Source: Chaetoderma sp. LZ-2023a (taxonomy: Eukaryota; Mollusca; Caudofoveata; Chaetodermatida; Chaetodermatidae). From it: DNA of 64,000 bases. Below are positions 11,033 to 21,120 of the stretch, piece after piece. Position numbers and translations under genes: made by a program. The notes beneath the pieces were generated by a model that was given only the letters and a program-made list of their open reading frames with translations, did no database searches and was not told the origin of the DNA. The stretch covers positions 55,182,384-55,246,383 of the forward strand of contig CM067367.1 in NCBI GenBank assembly GCA_034401795.1, given 5' to 3'. Each line of letters opens with the position of its first letter. Positions within the stretch are counted from its first letter, which is position 1.

Positions 11033-11580
11033 TTATTTCCCCCCCCCCTGCCCCCCCCTACGCTGACCATCAAACCTATCACTCTTAGCAGAACTCTTGC
11101 TCTGACCATGGAAGAAGAAGACAAGTATTCCATTGGCACTGATAAAGCCTCTATTCTTGGATCTGAGGGGAAGACTAGACCCTGGGCCAGATCGAAGGAA
11201 ACGCCTTGATGCGTGAAGATTTGAGAGGGAACTAGGCTTGATTTCTTTAGATTTAAAATCCACCCTAGGTTGCATGACAGACTGCAAACCTCTGGAAGAA
11301 TTCCTGAGAGAATTGAGGAAGACTGCTTTTACTAACCGATCGTCTATATAAATGTGTAGACTGATAGAATGACGGTGTAAAATTCCTGCCACGGCTGAGA
11401 CTAGGCGAGTAAAAAGAAAAGGAGCCATGGTCAGGCAAAAAGGCATGGCGTGAAACTGCCAAACTCGATCCTTGTAAGCGAATCTCAGGAATTTTCTGAA
11501 GGAAGGGTGAATGAGAACATGAAAGTAGGCGTCCTTTAGGTCGATGGAAGACGTCCAAATGCTTGTTTGTTTTCACTTCA
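11033..11580 (-). pseudogene. DIRS-type reverse transcriptase remnant
   Basis: Reading the - strand from about 11560, the frame shows SIDLKDAYFHV (RT motif A), then RFAYKDRVWQF, then MPFCLTMAPFLFTRLV (motif B region) and LHIYIDD (motif C). This order and wording is typical of DIRS/Ngaro RTs. A later segment (RRFLRSGPGSSLPL) has lost recognisable thumb homology. Homology begins abruptly at about 11580, next to AT-rich DNA. It lies on the strand opposite to the recombinase at 13194-14459. Confidence 0.85.
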
Positions 11581-13193
11581 ATTAATCCAAATTAGATAAA
11601 TCATTTCACTTCCAAAATGTGATATTTGCATCCATACACAAGGGGAGACTACTATTTTTAATGGCTTAAACATCAAATGCATTCAGCTCTTAAAATCACT
11701 TAGTTATTAATCAAAGATATGTGATATATATAATAATAAAAATATAAAGTTTAATATAAAAAATACACACTATAAAAATGGTAAATGACTACTATTATCA
11801 ACAGCGTCCAAATTAATTTAATGAATTATGTACACTGCATTCGTTGACTTCCAAATAATTATAGCTTCAGCAAATGCAAGTATGCTAAAAAGATGCTTGC
11901 ATTTTAAATATACGAAGTTATCAAATAGCTTACTGGTCACCTCTGATAATTTGTACTCTGTACTATAATCATTCTTGAGATCAAAATATAGCTATAAATC
12001 TAACTTATGAATTATAAATAATTTTGACTTTCTAAAGGCTGTTGATGCAGTTAGTCTTTTACATTATGATGCAAATTGACTATGGCTTACCTTAAAAAGA
12101 AGACAAGAAATTCTTCGTAAATAATCAGAGCAAACTGCAACTTTTTATTATGGCTAAATTCAGTTCAGTGCAGTGCTCTACAAGAAATTTCTTGCCTATA
12201 AAGGTTCCAAATTATCTCAGCTAAAGTTGGATTCAGTGTGATTGGCTCCTCTTGTCTGGCAGTTGATTTGTCATTGGACAGTGGACTTAGGCCAATGGTT
12301 ATGTTAACTGCCTGGCTTTTGTAAATAACATTTATCAACATTTAATTAAATCTTAGCAAGTGTTCAGTTTCGTCACATTGCATAATTTTATATAATGTCA
12401 GGAGTGGAATTTCAGGAGAACTTTTGACATTGTATTTTCTGCATAATGACCTAAGCTTATATTTGACTGCTCCCAAAGCACAATGAAAATCTGATCTGGG
12501 AGAGTACAATGAAGCATAGAACATGATTTGAGACAATATGAAGATAATGCCTTGTGTATGATAACACCAGCCCGTTTTCGGGAAGATAAAAGACAAGTTT
12601 TATATAGAAATATTATGGTTGCCAGTATTTATATAATAAATTGTACATTAACTGCAAACCAGTATTTCACTAAAGAGCTACAAAATTCTTAATAATAGAT
12701 AGGAATATCAAAGTTATCCAGATTTATGTAATAAAATGGACAATGTATTGAATAAGCCATGTGTTAGTAAAACGCTGCCCTGTATAATAAATAACATTAG
12801 ATTTGTGCATGAGTGACTCAGGAATTTAGTGATAGACTTCTAAGTACTGTTAAGATGTACTTGTTTCAGATAATAGGTAGCCATGTTGTCAGTGTTTTTG
12901 TCATAAACTGAACACTGTTTACTAATGACCACAATCAAAAGAATCTAAACAAAGGGGCTAGCTTAACAAAATGCATGTACCTAAAAGAATCTAAGCCATT
13001 GCCAATAGTCTGTTATATCTATACAAAATTTAAAGAATCTTGAATCATTTCTATTTGCTTTTCAAACAAAAAATTTAAACAGTAAAGTTATAATTACTAC
13101 TGTTTACAAGCCATCTCAAAATAAAAATATATCAATAATTAATGTCTATAGATATACAACATAATCAAAAATCAATATCAATATTTTATTTAC
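11581..13193. other. AT-rich filler between the two DIRS-1 halves
   Basis: About 1.6 kb of AT-rich sequence without recognised coding content on either strand. The longest frame (12596-12342, - strand) has no family resemblance. It may be an insertion, or decayed parts of the gag and RT region. Confidence 0.45.
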
Positions 13194-14459
13194 ATGTATA
13201 CTTCATACGCCATAATTCCGTTAGTGTTGAAGAAGGTCAAAGAACAAATCTGCGAGATTCTTTTAATGGCTCCTTTTTGGCCAAAGAGGATTTGGTTTGT
13301 AGACCTAGATCTCCTGGTAGACTTCCCTCGTCTTCTTCCATTCTCCCAGGATCTTCTGTCTCAATTAAGAGGTCTTTGTCTTTATCCAAACCCAGAAATC
13401 TTCAGTCTGTGTGTTTGGAGAATATCGAAACTAAAGTCTACGAGAATAAAGTTTCTTCAAGATCTCCAGTTATTATCGATTCTTCCAGAAGAGAGTCGAC
13501 CTGCAGAGTTTACAAGTGTCGACTTAAATTTTTTGGAGAATGGTGTTCAGACCAAGGTCTCGTGCCCGATTCTGTGTCTATTCCCCAAGTATTACACTTT
13601 TTAACATATCTCTTTGATTCCTTGCATTTACATTTGTATCAGTTAATACGGTTAGGGGGTATAGATTTTCTCTAGCATCTTCTCTTCCTTGCCTTCTGAA
13701 TGCCGATGTCAAGGACACTAAGACTCTTAATAGTTTTATTAGAGGTCTAGGCAATATTCGTCCTCCGATAGCTAAGCCTTTACCTTCATGGAACTTGACT
13801 TTGGTTCGTCATTTTGAACCTCTTTCCTCTATTAGTATTAAACTTTTAACTTTTAAAGCTGTTTTTCTTGTTGCTGCTGGCTCTGCTAGAAGGCATTCAG
13901 AAATTCATGCTCTTTCTGCTGAAAGGGACAGATTTATAGTTTCAGGAGACGGTTTAGTATTATATCCCAGAAGGGATTTTTTTATCTAAAACTCAGTCTA
14001 ACCGGTTTCCTGCTAGTCTGATCATTTTAAAATCATTCGTCTTTTTCGCCATCCGACAAATTCTGGTGTCCTGTTAGGGAATTAAGAATGTACAAAGAGC
14101 GAACTGATTTTAAAAGATTTGATCTGTCCCATTTATGGTTTTCTTATACGGAAGAGTTAGCTAAGCCGGTCTCAAAGTCTACGATTGCCAGATGGATTTG
14201 TGAGAGGATTAAGCTATGTTATGAGATAGCTTCTCCGGAACAAATTAGTCTCTCCCATATTAAAGCTCACTCTTTTGTGCTTTTTGCCGGGTCGTCTTTA
14301 AATCAAGTCATGCAGGTTGCAGGATGGAAATCTGAATCCACTTTTACAATTTTTTATCTAAAAGATCAGAGTGCAGCAGCCTCCTTCTTTAGTAATATTA
14401 CGATTTTAACCAAAAAAGCCGAAGACCATTTACCAAGCACATCCCGCCATTTTCATTAA
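13194..14459 (+). pseudogene. DIRS RNase H C-terminus and tyrosine recombinase remnant
   Basis: The frame from 13194 starts with the tail of a DIRS RNase H region (LMAPFWPKRIWFVDLDLLVD, then LPFSQDLLSQ). After a frame change near 13440 it continues as a recombinase N-terminal SAM-like domain (STCRVYKCRLKFFGEWCSDQ). Further pieces at 13795-13989 (GSARRHSEIHAL, with the first catalytic Arg) and 14088-14459 (KAHSFVLFAG, AGWKSESTFTIFYLKD) form the catalytic domain. The tyrosine in FYLKD is present. The Arg expected in the H-x-x-R box is not, since the sequence reads HSFV. Several frameshifts and this substitution indicate an inactive enzyme. Confidence 0.85.
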
Positions 14460-14689
14460 GACTGCGTCTGTAAGAAATGGTGAGAGTTTATTTTGGTTTT
14501 TATTTATTTCTTTAAGTTCAAGTTTTCCGTATTTGATAATCACGGTGTGATTGATTTAAATGCACTATTATGTTATGTTATTAACATTTGGATAAGATTG
14601 GTTTGATTTTTATCCTTGCTTGTTGATTCTCAAATCTCCTCCCAGCTAGTGTTTTAAGTGGGGCACTGACCAAATCTACGGGTTTAGCA

Positions 14690-14742
14690 AGTAGTGATTG
14701 AACGGTAATGGATGTTTTTGTGGTGTAATAACAATCCCCCCC

Positions 14743-14791
<49 letters not shown>

Positions 14792-14860
14792 CCCCCTTGC
14801 GGATTGGTCTGTTGTTTTATTAACCACTATAAAAACATACTTACCGTTCAATCACTATGA
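14690..14860. repeat. DIRS-1 internal complementary region with (CA)n centre
   Basis: Positions 14797-14860 are the reverse complement of the right outer edge (15138-15198), matching through TTAACCACTATAAAAACATA. Positions 14690-14735 resemble the right edge in direct orientation (GCAAGTAGTGATTGAA), as expected if they complement the lost left edge. A (CA)n tract of about 24 units (14742-14788) plus poly-C sits exactly between the two halves. In DIRS elements this region is thought to template circular-junction formation. Confidence 0.7.
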
Positions 14861-14894
14861 CCCGGCCTCAGCCATCCCACGTGGAATTGATTTG

Positions 14895-15198
14895 AGAATT
14901 TGCCTGTAATATTTGGCACTTAAATTTAGAAAAGTGAATCTGTTTCCTATTTGGGCTCCAGCGCGTCGCTATGGAGTGGGTACAAACTGGTGCCAGTCTA
15001 TATCAGACAATAAACTGGAGATGGACCTAACCTGGTTGACGGTCCATATTAATAGGAATAGGCATGGGGAGGAGTGTATGCAAGCATAAAAATCTTATTC
15101 TGGTAGCTAAATGCAGATAATTGATTTAGCAAGTAGTGATTGAATGGTAAGTATGTTTTTATAGTGGTTAATAAAACAACAGACCAACCCGCAAGAGG
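14895..15198. repeat. DIRS-1 right inverted terminal repeat and outer edge
   Basis: Positions 14895-15148 are the inverted partner of the left terminal repeat. Positions 15149-15198 form the outer edge, which has no partner at the left end but is complementary to the internal region at 14797-14857. Together these define the right end of the element at about 15198. Confidence 0.8.
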
Positions 15199-18122
15199 GA
15201 TCTGTGGGTTTTTTTATTGACTGCATTAAATGTACATGAAGCTTAGATGATATAGTTTACAAAACGGAAATGAAATGGAATCTGCAATTTGGTGAAGTGG
15301 AAAATGGCAAATTCTGAAACGGAAAACCACTGTCCATATTTATGTGCAGTGTTGGCTTTAAATTAAAGTCGTTTATTTTTAAACTAATTTGACTGAAGCG
15401 AATTAGTGCTATACTATGTCCACAACACATCTCAGGGAAATTACTTACTAGAGAATATACAGACGGTTTCATATTTAGCACATTGAAATTATTAACATGG
15501 CTGACAGTACAAAGTTATGGTGGTGGAGATATGGGTGGGTGAAAATTTACAATTTTACACGAGAATGTCTCGCGTTCTGAAGGAAAATGCCTTTAACCTG
15601 TTAATTTCTTCTTGAATATAATGTTTCCGTTTCAATCTACAAACGTTTTGCAGAAAAATTTGATTTTCCCTTGATTTCCATTTGAAAATGACTTTTCCAT
15701 TTCAAATTACCAATTCAGTGATTTCTATTTATTTTCCGTTATAGCGGAAAAACCACTGACCCTATATGTACTCTGGAGACTGGGGAATTAAGAAATTGAA
15801 ACTTAATACTATTCTGTTATAAACTATTTGTTCCCTTTGTGGTAAAGGGGAATATTTTATTTGTGTGATTTTTCTGTGAGCCAAACCTTTTCTAATGCGA
15901 AGAACTAAGCAATAGTATTGATAGACACACTGCAAGACAGAAGAATATGTCTTGTCCTAGAGGGGACACATCTTGACGGAATTTTATTATGCATCATTGT
16001 GACGACAACAATCATTTAATGGAACAATGTGGTTCAAGTTCAATGTGCCAGGTGAAAGAGTTGTCTAATAAATAATTTAAAGAATATATTTAATTATCTA
16101 CTGTATCAAAAATGTTTCATTTAATAGCTATGCACATTTGTTGCCTGACTGGAAAGGACATTGTTTGCGGGGAAAGCAGTGGTATCAGAAAAAGCCCTAT
16201 ATTTATAACAAAAATAAGGCTCTCTTTCTGAAATTTACAGTGATGCTAAAGTATAAAGTATATATCCCCAAAGCCCATAACATTTCTGTCTCGCATGAGA
16301 AGCAGAAAGCGAGACATACATGTATGTATCAGTTGTTGAACGGCGGCGACGGCAGCTTCAACATTGTTAATTCTTTGGTTAGCAAAATTTCTCAGCGTAT
16401 ATTCCAGATCAGTTAATTCTATTGCAACTAAGCTTGGCTGCATGGTTGCCTATACTGTTAGGAAGCAGCATGATGATAATGATGTCACAAGCAAGGCTCG
16501 AAATAAACCAAAGCAATTGGCTCAGTTCCCCCCATGCCTCTTGCCTTGGTGCCCCTCCATTTTGACATCTATTTAAAGCAACAACTGCCTTCCTATAGAT
16601 GCCATCCTCCATTGCCTTGGAGCCCGTTATACATACTGCCAAATAAAGTATCCAATTTAAATGCACACAGTCATCTAACTGTAGACAGCAACACTGACCA
16701 TACTCTGGCTTCAGTGTTTGTACTTTAGAAGGCGAATAAGGGGTTCTTGATCCTGATTGTTTGACAAAGTCCAAATGGTGCCTTCATGTCCTTCCTCATA
16801 AGGCATAATCTGCCTTGATGTCCTAACACTGTAGTGCCCCTAAAATTATGAAAGTCATTAAGGCAACATTGCCTTGCCCTTTTTACTGACATCTTCAAGC
16901 CGTGTACATGGTCAAGGTCACTGACCTTGATACAAAACACTGTTTTTTCAACATTAAGTTTTTGCGTTTAGCAAAATGTTATATAAATTTCGGGATGGGT
17001 TAATCCTATTGAAACTAAGCTTGGGTACATGGTTATATATGATGTTAGGAATGAGTATGCTGACATTGAGGTAACAACGTTAAACGTCACTGATCTCGAT
17101 AAAACTCGTTTATATTTTATGTTTAGTTTTCGCATTTAGCTAATCTTATCAGCTTATATTTCAGGATTGCTGTAGCCTAATGGAACACAACTTGGGTGCC
17201 TTGTTACTCATACTACGAGGATCTTGCTGTTTGACCTCTGTTTTTTATACCCCGGAAAAAAAATTGGGGTGCTATTATGTGATGGCATTTACAGGTGGCC
17301 GGGCGGGTGGCAGTGTGGTTTCTGCACGGTATCTCAGCTACTGTTTATCGGATAGCTTTTGAAACTTCATAGGAAAATTGGACTAGATCTGAGGAAGGAA
17401 CCTATCGAAATAGACAATGATCTGATATCCAAGATGGCCGCCAACCACTGGCGGATAAGGGGAAGACGGCATTGTCAGTGTGTGTGTGTGTGTGTGCGTG
17501 TGTCTGTGCATGCGTGCGTGTGCGCGCGCATGAGCACACAGGCGGGTGGGTATACATGCGTGTGTACACTTTGGTTAAAAATTTAACGCACGGATCTTGC
17601 CATGCAAGTGGATTTCCATATTTTGGCAGTGATCCAGATAAATGAACCCAGATCCCGATTGAATCAAATTCTATATCTATGGATATCTCAGAAACTACTG
17701 GTCCGATTTTGGCGTGATTTGAAGACAAAAAAAAAATGGGGAAACATCCGGAAACTTTTTACAACGTAGCAAATACGGGAGGGTGAGGGTCAGAGATTCC
17801 TCTTGTTAGAGTGACTAGTGTTTCACAAATCAATATGGTCATTTGATTGTAAAACTGCCCATAGTTACCTTGAAATTGTCTTTCTAGTAATTCAGGATTT
17901 AGAGTACATGACATTGTATACAAATTGATATCAACACAGGGAAAAAATGGCCGCCGTCGTTTAGCTGTAAATGAGTGGGACATACCTAGAAATGGATCCC
18001 TATATGAGTATTATACTAGATGAACTTGTCGTCTTAGACTGACTCAGCACATCTAGCCTGAACACTCATACAGAGTCTCTCTGTGACATGTGTGATATCT
18101 ACATGTTTTCAAGCCTATACAC
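15199..18122. other. Gene-free interval of diverged repeats
   Basis: No coding feature is supported over 2.9 kb. Three diverged direct repeats starting at about 16411, 17001 and 17171 share the pattern ATTG(C/A)AACTAAGCTTGG followed by CATGGTT and a GTTAGGA-type block. They look like units of one old interspersed repeat, with other sequence inserted between units 1 and 2. A CCAAGATGGCCGCC block at 17430 is typical of long animal repeats. Confidence 0.45.
17478..17530. repeat. (GT)n-rich microsatellite
   Basis: A GT-rich run interrupted by GC and TG variants, grading into GCGCGCATG. Open frames through it are low-complexity artefacts. Confidence 0.9.
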
Positions 18123-18293
18123 TTAACCCTTTAATCCTCAAATTTGTTCACGAAAACATTTGCAGACCAAGAGAAGACTATTTTTGAAAATTTACCACTG
18201 GAATTACTGGCTCGGTATGTTCTGGTCTGCAATGCCATTTCTCGAGACCACTGCAGAAGCCACTTTTGGCTGACATGAGTGTTAAAGGGTTAA
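18123..18293. mobile_element. MITE family B, copy B2
   Basis: A 171-bp element bounded by TTAA at 18123-18126 and 18290-18293, with termini TTAACCCTTTAA and TTAAAGGGTTAA. The left arm contains GAAAATTTACCACTGGAATT. The right arm is shortened and diverged compared with copy B4. Confidence 0.7.
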
Positions 18294-18635
18294 TGTACAC
18301 ATTATGGCCGCAGGTGATATTTGCCCAATTACGGGAGAGCATCTACCTGCACACCATTATGATCATGTTCACACATAGGTGGCTCTGCATCAACAAGGTG
18401 AACTCGTAAATCAAAGGTCCCTGCTTTCGAATCCTACATCCATGGCTCTGCCTGCTGAGCCCAAAAAGGGCACAGCTAGTCGTGTAGTGGATCAGGCTCA
18501 TGTTGTGGAAATATTTCATTAATTACATGTCCGCATTGCCACAATTACTTGTCTAAAAAATTTCTGGATTCGTTGCAAAACTTAATATTCCTTTCAACCT
18601 GTTGCGAGCCTGTACCCATTATCATGGGCATGCAC

Positions 18636-18815
18636 ATTCTACTTCGAATAATACTTACCAGATATACTATTATGATAATGCCTATTATCTAGTCTAGTTC
18701 AAAATAAACAATTAAAAACTCTGCACTCTCCTGGTCCTGCCCATACTGTGTCTGGGAATTACCATAGCCCCAGGTACCGAATCAATTCCCAATCACAGTC
18801 AGATTCGCTTATTTT
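18636..18815. repeat. DIRS-2 left inverted terminal repeat
   Basis: Inverted relative to about 20645-20815. Both contain CACTCTCCTGG(T/C)CCTGCCCA and GGTACCGA(A/T)TCAATTCCCAATC in complementary orientation. The outer 42 bp are also complementary to 20479-20521. Confidence 0.85.
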
Positions 18816-18906
18816 GCTGACTTGGAAAGTCGCATGTTTTTTATGGTTTAAAATTTGCTCAAATTTTCGGATTTACGCGTGCTCTTGCTAATTCGTTGCT
18901 GGCATC

Positions 18907-19855
18907 ATGGAAGGAAAAGGAAAGTCATCCCCGGGGCAGGTTATATCAATCTAGAATTTATACATTCGTGCCGTAATGACTGATTGAAAATTTCTTAAAT
19001 TGGCACATTATTCTAAAATTGTAGCCATTGTTGGCATCGCTCCGGTACTCGTTAACTGTTTAATCTTATCCGGGTACTCTGTTAATTTCTCTTGCGACTC
19101 GGTTCCTTCCAAGATGGATGCACCCTTAGCCAAGATTGCGGCGCCCTTGATCATTGTTATCTTATGGCTTGGCGTGTCTATGCACTCGTTTTGATGCCGG
19201 TTTTTAGCTCTCGCTTGATTGTCGAGGGTGTTTGTAGCGATCAGCATTTATTTCTTGGCTTTATTAACGTTAGTTAATTACCAGGTTGTGTTTATTAAAT
19301 TTCACTCTAAAATGTTTCAAATATTTCCTGCCTAAAGACTTGATTATCATTAATTTAAGAGAAAGTTAATGTTTCTAAGTAATTCTATCTTACAATCAAG
19401 TCAATTGTGTGTATTGCTCATCATCGTATGTCATGTGCAGCATTTTAATTCTTACTCTGTGTTCGCAGAAGACAAAGAACCAGGACACTCGGTGTCAAAA
19501 GTGTAACAGGTTCATTAAGCGCAAGTTCAGTGGTCATCACTGTGTGGCTTGCACGAAGTGCAAAGTGGGAAGTCCTTGTGATGTGTGCACGAAGTGGTCA
19601 TCGGAGTTGGTGGCAGAGTTCGATCGTGATCGACGTGCGCATTTGGAGAGAATCGTGAGGGACAAGGCGGCCAAGCTGGATCAGGCGTCAGTAAAGGGTC
19701 TTAAAGAGCGTCTGAACGAGCGGATGGACTCAGCATTGGGCATATGGGCGGCCCAGTTTAAGGCAATGTTTGAGTCCTTGCAGTCCACAATCCTGACGAT
19801 GCAGGCTGGTGCAGGGCAAGCTTTCGGTGGTCTGGCTGGTTCTGCGGAGGGATGA
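18907..19855 (+). CDS. DIRS-2 gag-like protein, two exons
   Basis: Exon 1 (18907-18939) encodes MEGKGKSSPGQ and ends CAG|GTTATA. Exon 2 (19469-19855) follows the acceptor GTGTTCGCAG and joins in phase 0, giving about 139 residues. Exon 2 starts with a Cys/His-rich module (TRCQKCNRFIKRKF, then HHCVACTKCKVGSPCDVC) resembling the zinc module at the N-terminus of DIRS ORF1 proteins, followed by a basic helical stretch. The frame ends at a TGA, after which the RT region expected in a full element is absent. The splice model is inferred from splice-site sequence and phase. Confidence 0.6.
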
Positions 19856-20478
19856 GCACCTGTCTAAAGCCACATCCGACCACTATTTCGCACACATCAC
19901 AAGGTTCTTCCACTTGCACTGAACAATGGCCATGCACATGACCCGAGAACGACCGTGGATTGGGCCGCGCTCCTGTGATGAACAAGAAAGACCAAGCACT
20001 CAAAAATGGTGAGTGTTTGCCTTAATTAAGTGACTAATTTTAAGTTTACTTATAGTCGAAATAGCAGACTATCTAAGTAAATAGTCTGACCAAGAACATC
20101 TTATTCTTTTAAACAGACATTAGACTCATTCCAATTTGAAAATCTAATCGATATACTGATAGTTTTTTCAAAATTAGAAGTTGTAGTAGCTTCTTTGCAC
20201 TCTGCTGGACTGCCCTAGCTGAGACTTGGGGCTGACACGGGTCTGGTGGGTGTTGCTTCCCGTTTTGACAGCCCTCTGGAATTTGTGTGGACAAATGAGG
20301 GGGGGGGGCAGTGTGGTCTAGACCATGGAAGTTTAGCACTCTATGAGTCAGATAGCGGAACCCAAGCATATGCCATGGTTCTAGTCTCCTCACAACCTTC
20401 TCTGTTGGATGGTAGATGAGTGCTGGTTCGAGCCTCACCTCCTCCCACCCGTATTTCTTGGCTGTCGAATACTGGAGT

Positions 20479-20580
20479 ATATCATAATAGTACATCTGGT
20501 AAGTATTATTCGAAGTAGAATAAAAAAAGCATCCGCTTTTGTTTCTACAAGAATTCTTAATACTTACTAGATGTACTATG
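20479..20580. repeat. DIRS-2 internal complementary region
   Basis: Positions 20479-20521 are the reverse complement of the left outer edge (18636-18681), reading TATCATAATAGTACATCTGG onward. Positions 20526-20580 are the reverse complement of the right outer edge (20783-20843), including AAGCATCCGC and GAATTCTTAATACTTAC. The two halves meet at a short T/A-rich joint. This is the arrangement described for DIRS1-type elements. Confidence 0.85.
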
Positions 20581-20639
20581 GCCCTGTCTCAGCTGCCCCG
20601 CTGAGGTGAGGCTGAGCTGCTTTCGCTGTTTGTCAAGGC

Positions 20640-20843
20640 AAATATAAGACGAATCTGACTGTGATTGGGAATTGAATCGGTACCTGGGGCTATGGTAATT
20701 CCCGGACACAGTATGGGCAGGGCCAGGAGAGTGCAGAGTTTTTAATTGTTTATATTGAGCTAGACTAGATAATAGGCATTATCATAATAGTACATCTGGT
20801 AAGTATTAAGAATTCTCGTAGAAACAAATGCGGATGCTTTTTT
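20640..20843. repeat. DIRS-2 right inverted terminal repeat and outer edge
   Basis: The inner part pairs with the left terminal repeat. The outer about 60 bp, ending GCGGATGCTTTTTT, pair with the second half of the internal complementary region. Confidence 0.85.
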
Positions 20844-20901
20844 GATGCGCACATTTACACGCATGCCTTCATGCATGCACACATGCACACTTATTAGATG
20901 T

Positions 20902-20918
20902 ATTCTGTTTTTTTTCAG
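20902..20918 (+). promoter_or_regulatory. Possible 3' splice site upstream of TMEM42 ATG
   Basis: A pyrimidine tract (CTGTTTTTTTTCAG) ends in CAG at 20916-20918, 61 bp before the start codon. This would fit a 5' UTR exon joined to an upstream non-coding exon. No upstream exon or promoter could be identified. Confidence 0.35.
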
Positions 20919-20979
20919 GAATGAATATGTACATATGTGCCATGTGTTTATAAGTTCTGCATAATGAGACTGACTGAGG

Positions 20980-21120
20980 ATGAATCAAGGCCTCATATTT
21001 GCTATCATAGCAGGGTGTTTAGGATCCCTAGCTGCACTGTTCACGAAGCTAGCGCTGTCGCATCAGGATGCTGAAGCCATCTTCTATTTTCTGTTACCTG
21101 AGGCATTTCATGATTTCTAT
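20980..21120 (+). CDS. TMEM42: TMEM42 exon 1
   Basis: 47 codons from ATG to the donor TTCTAT|GTATGT. It encodes the first membrane segment and the FTKLAL stretch. Confidence 0.82.

Larger units (their letters stand above)
10565..15198 (+). mobile_element. Rearranged DIRS-like retrotransposon (DIRS-1)
   Basis: The element is framed by inverted terminal repeats at 10565-10858 and 14895-15148. It contains a DIRS-type RT remnant on the - strand (11033-11580), an RNase H end and tyrosine recombinase on the + strand (13194-14459), and an internal complementary region (14690-14860). DIRS elements use a tyrosine recombinase instead of an integrase. In intact members RT, RNase H and recombinase share one strand, so the opposed RT indicates an internal inversion or a fusion of two fragments. 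The left outer edge is lost at the LINE junction. Confidence 0.8.
18636..20843 (+). mobile_element. Compact non-autonomous DIRS-like element (DIRS-2)
   Basis: A 2.2 kb element with inverted terminal repeats at both ends, an internal complementary region at 20479-20580 that mirrors both outer edges, and a spliced gag-like gene (18907-19855). No RT, RNase H or recombinase remains, so it would need enzymes supplied by another element. The left edge begins ATTCTACTTCG and the right edge ends GCGGATGCTTTTTT. The joint of these two edges appears, reverse-complemented, in the internal region. Its right end lies 136 bp before the TMEM42 start codon. Confidence 0.85.

Noticed and set aside
14581-14787. 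Cys-Val repeat frame and its His-Thr counterpart
   Set aside because: Produced by the (CA)n tract of the DIRS-1 internal region.
18907-19855. Zinc-rich two-exon gene considered as a host gene
   Set aside because: It sits inside a pair of DIRS-type terminal repeats with a matching internal complementary region, and its Cys pattern fits DIRS ORF1.
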